Below are positions 62,909 to 64,000 of a stretch of 64,000 nucleotides of DNA, in pieces. This DNA is from Lindgomyces ingoldianus. Lineage: Eukaryota > Ascomycota > Dothideomycetes > Pleosporales > Lindgomycetaceae. A program made the translations under genes and the position numbers. How positions within the stretch are numbered: position 1 is the first letter of the stretch; each line of letters starts with the position of its first letter. Location: positions 524,505 to 588,504 of the forward strand of contig NW_022985178.1 in assembly GCF_010093535.1 (NCBI RefSeq), written 5' to 3'. Below the pieces are notes generated by a model. That model was not told the origin of the DNA, ran no database searches, and saw only the letters and a program-made list of their open reading frames with translations.

Positions 62909-64000
62909 GTTGACTAGAATTTAAGGTATATCGAAGTGGAAATTGGCAGAGTCTTAAGAGAATGTATAGTCGCCCGGCGACAAATGAATGAACTGAAGAG
63001 GAGAAATGGAGTAAAGACTTGGCTTGGCGTTGAAGAGAGCGGTTGAAAGAAGAGCCTCAATAACCAGGGCGACTTGACCTTCAAATATGATGCCCAGCCA
63101 AGGCATGATTTAGGTACGGGCCCGTGTTAGTGCCTGAGACCGGCGAGGCTTGGAAAAGGCTTGTCTTCGCTACTAACACTGTATCGGAGTAGTTCTGAAA
63201 CCGGATATTGTTCCTTCCTGCTGTGCCTGCCGTCCGCATAAGGAACTAAAGATTAGGATCGACGCTCGGAATTCAGGCCACGCGAAAATCCACGAGATTG
63301 GATTGGTGTGCATAGATTGTAGGCGCTGAAGAGTGGAGCAGAGGTTCGTCATGGCGTGTATCAGGCGAGGAATTACTTTGCCTCAGGGGCCTCGCAATTG
63401 TCAGCCGCACGCACAGGGAGGTAGGAATTGTGTTTTCGAATTCAGCCACATTGTTGTGCTTCAGCGATCCGAGAAGCCTGACAACTCAGGTCTCATACTT
63501 AGCGAGCGCAACCACAATCTATAACCAGCAATGCTACATGTATTGACATGCAGGTAGTGAGAACATCGAAGTTTGAACACACTCTCTACATGTTCCTGTG
63601 CGTTTTTTTAACTGATCTGCAGTTTCTTCCATGGTCTCCATTTAGTGTGTTAGACGACAACGACCGTTCGCGTGTTCTGGAGATCTTGACAAAGTGGCTA
63701 GCATGAAACCAGTCTCAAACAACATTGAAACGTGGAGGCGAAAGAGCGAAGCCATTGCTGCTGGCAGGCCTGAGAGAAAATTAAACCTTCGAGAAGAAGA
63801 AAATCCACCGTAAATTCTGACCTTGAGAAATGTGAACGATGTTGTCATAGGGAGAGAATACCGTTAAATATGAAGAGTTACGGTTGGAATAATCGGTTCG
63901 GCGCTAAACCTTGTCTAGACAAAAGTGGGTCCATGCAGACCTCCGATACTGCATCCCATGAATGGAATGAACAGCACTCTCTGGGAAAAAAGCTGATATA
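62909..64000. other. Terminal gene-poor stretch
   Basis: 1.1 kb to the window edge, including the promoter of the minus-strand secreted peptide. Short frames at 63333-63524 (+) and 63642-63848 (-) have no recognisable motif or splice context. Confidence 0.4.

Noticed and set aside
1..64000. tRNA, rRNA or CRISPR features
   Set aside because: I looked for tRNA B-box-like GGTTCGAATCC sequences and paired stems, rRNA-like conserved segments and regularly spaced short repeats; the only regular array is the 114-bp direct repeat. No RNA gene can be supported by eye.

Overview
This is a nuclear genome segment of a filamentous ascomycete (Pezizomycotina). The grounds are genes split by short introns (mostly 45-120 bp) with GTRNGT donors and CTRAY-like branch points, orthologues of fungal proteins (EXO1, TMA16, an AcrB-like protein, CCR4, Sec14), and alternating gene-rich GC-balanced blocks and AT-rich, gene-poor blocks full of decayed transposons. 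The decay (frameshifts, stops, TA-rich sequence) resembles repeat-induced point mutation, but this was not computed. A leotiomycete is possible; I cannot fix the class.

Layout. 0.1-6.4 kb holds three secondary-metabolism-type genes: a 14-TM MFS exporter (-), diverging from an O-methyltransferase and a cytochrome P450 (both +). No backbone synthase is in view, so this is probably the edge of a biosynthetic cluster continuing to the left. 6.4-10.8 kb is a graveyard with an alpha/beta-hydrolase relic and a hAT transposase relic. 10.8-18.8 kb holds an ankyrin protein, a 439-aa secreted protein (-), a 114-bp tandem repeat array, and a 1118-aa mucin-like secreted protein. 21.5-24.7 kb has the divergent pair EXO1 (-) / TMA16 (+) with ACGCGT-type boxes between them. 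24.7-29.8 kb is AT-rich, with a hAT-like non-autonomous element (8-bp target duplication) and an inverted pair of LTR-like units. 29.8-34.8 kb is one ABCC transporter of 8 exons. 34.8-42.7 kb is again gene-poor: a broken hypothetical gene, a second hAT-like element with 8-bp duplication, a possible small gene, and two diverged inverted gene relics. 42.7-57.4 kb is a dense conserved block: acrB-like (-), hotdog thioesterase (-), LYR protein (+), methyltransferase (-), CCR4 deadenylase (+), Sec14 (+). The last 6.6 kb contains an intronless amidoligase-like protein that appears to have lost catalytic residues and a 50-residue secreted peptide gene too short to stand out as an open frame.

How the genes relate. 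The MFS/OMT/P450 trio fits one pathway (oxidise, methylate, export). EXO1 and TMA16 share a 326-bp promoter. AcrB and CCR4 homologues have both been linked to carbon-source regulation in other fungi, but nothing here shows a functional link. The two large secreted proteins, three genes from each other, are the most distinctive accessory unit. Exon coordinates are manual predictions checked by reading phase; the reported totals close in frame except where stated.
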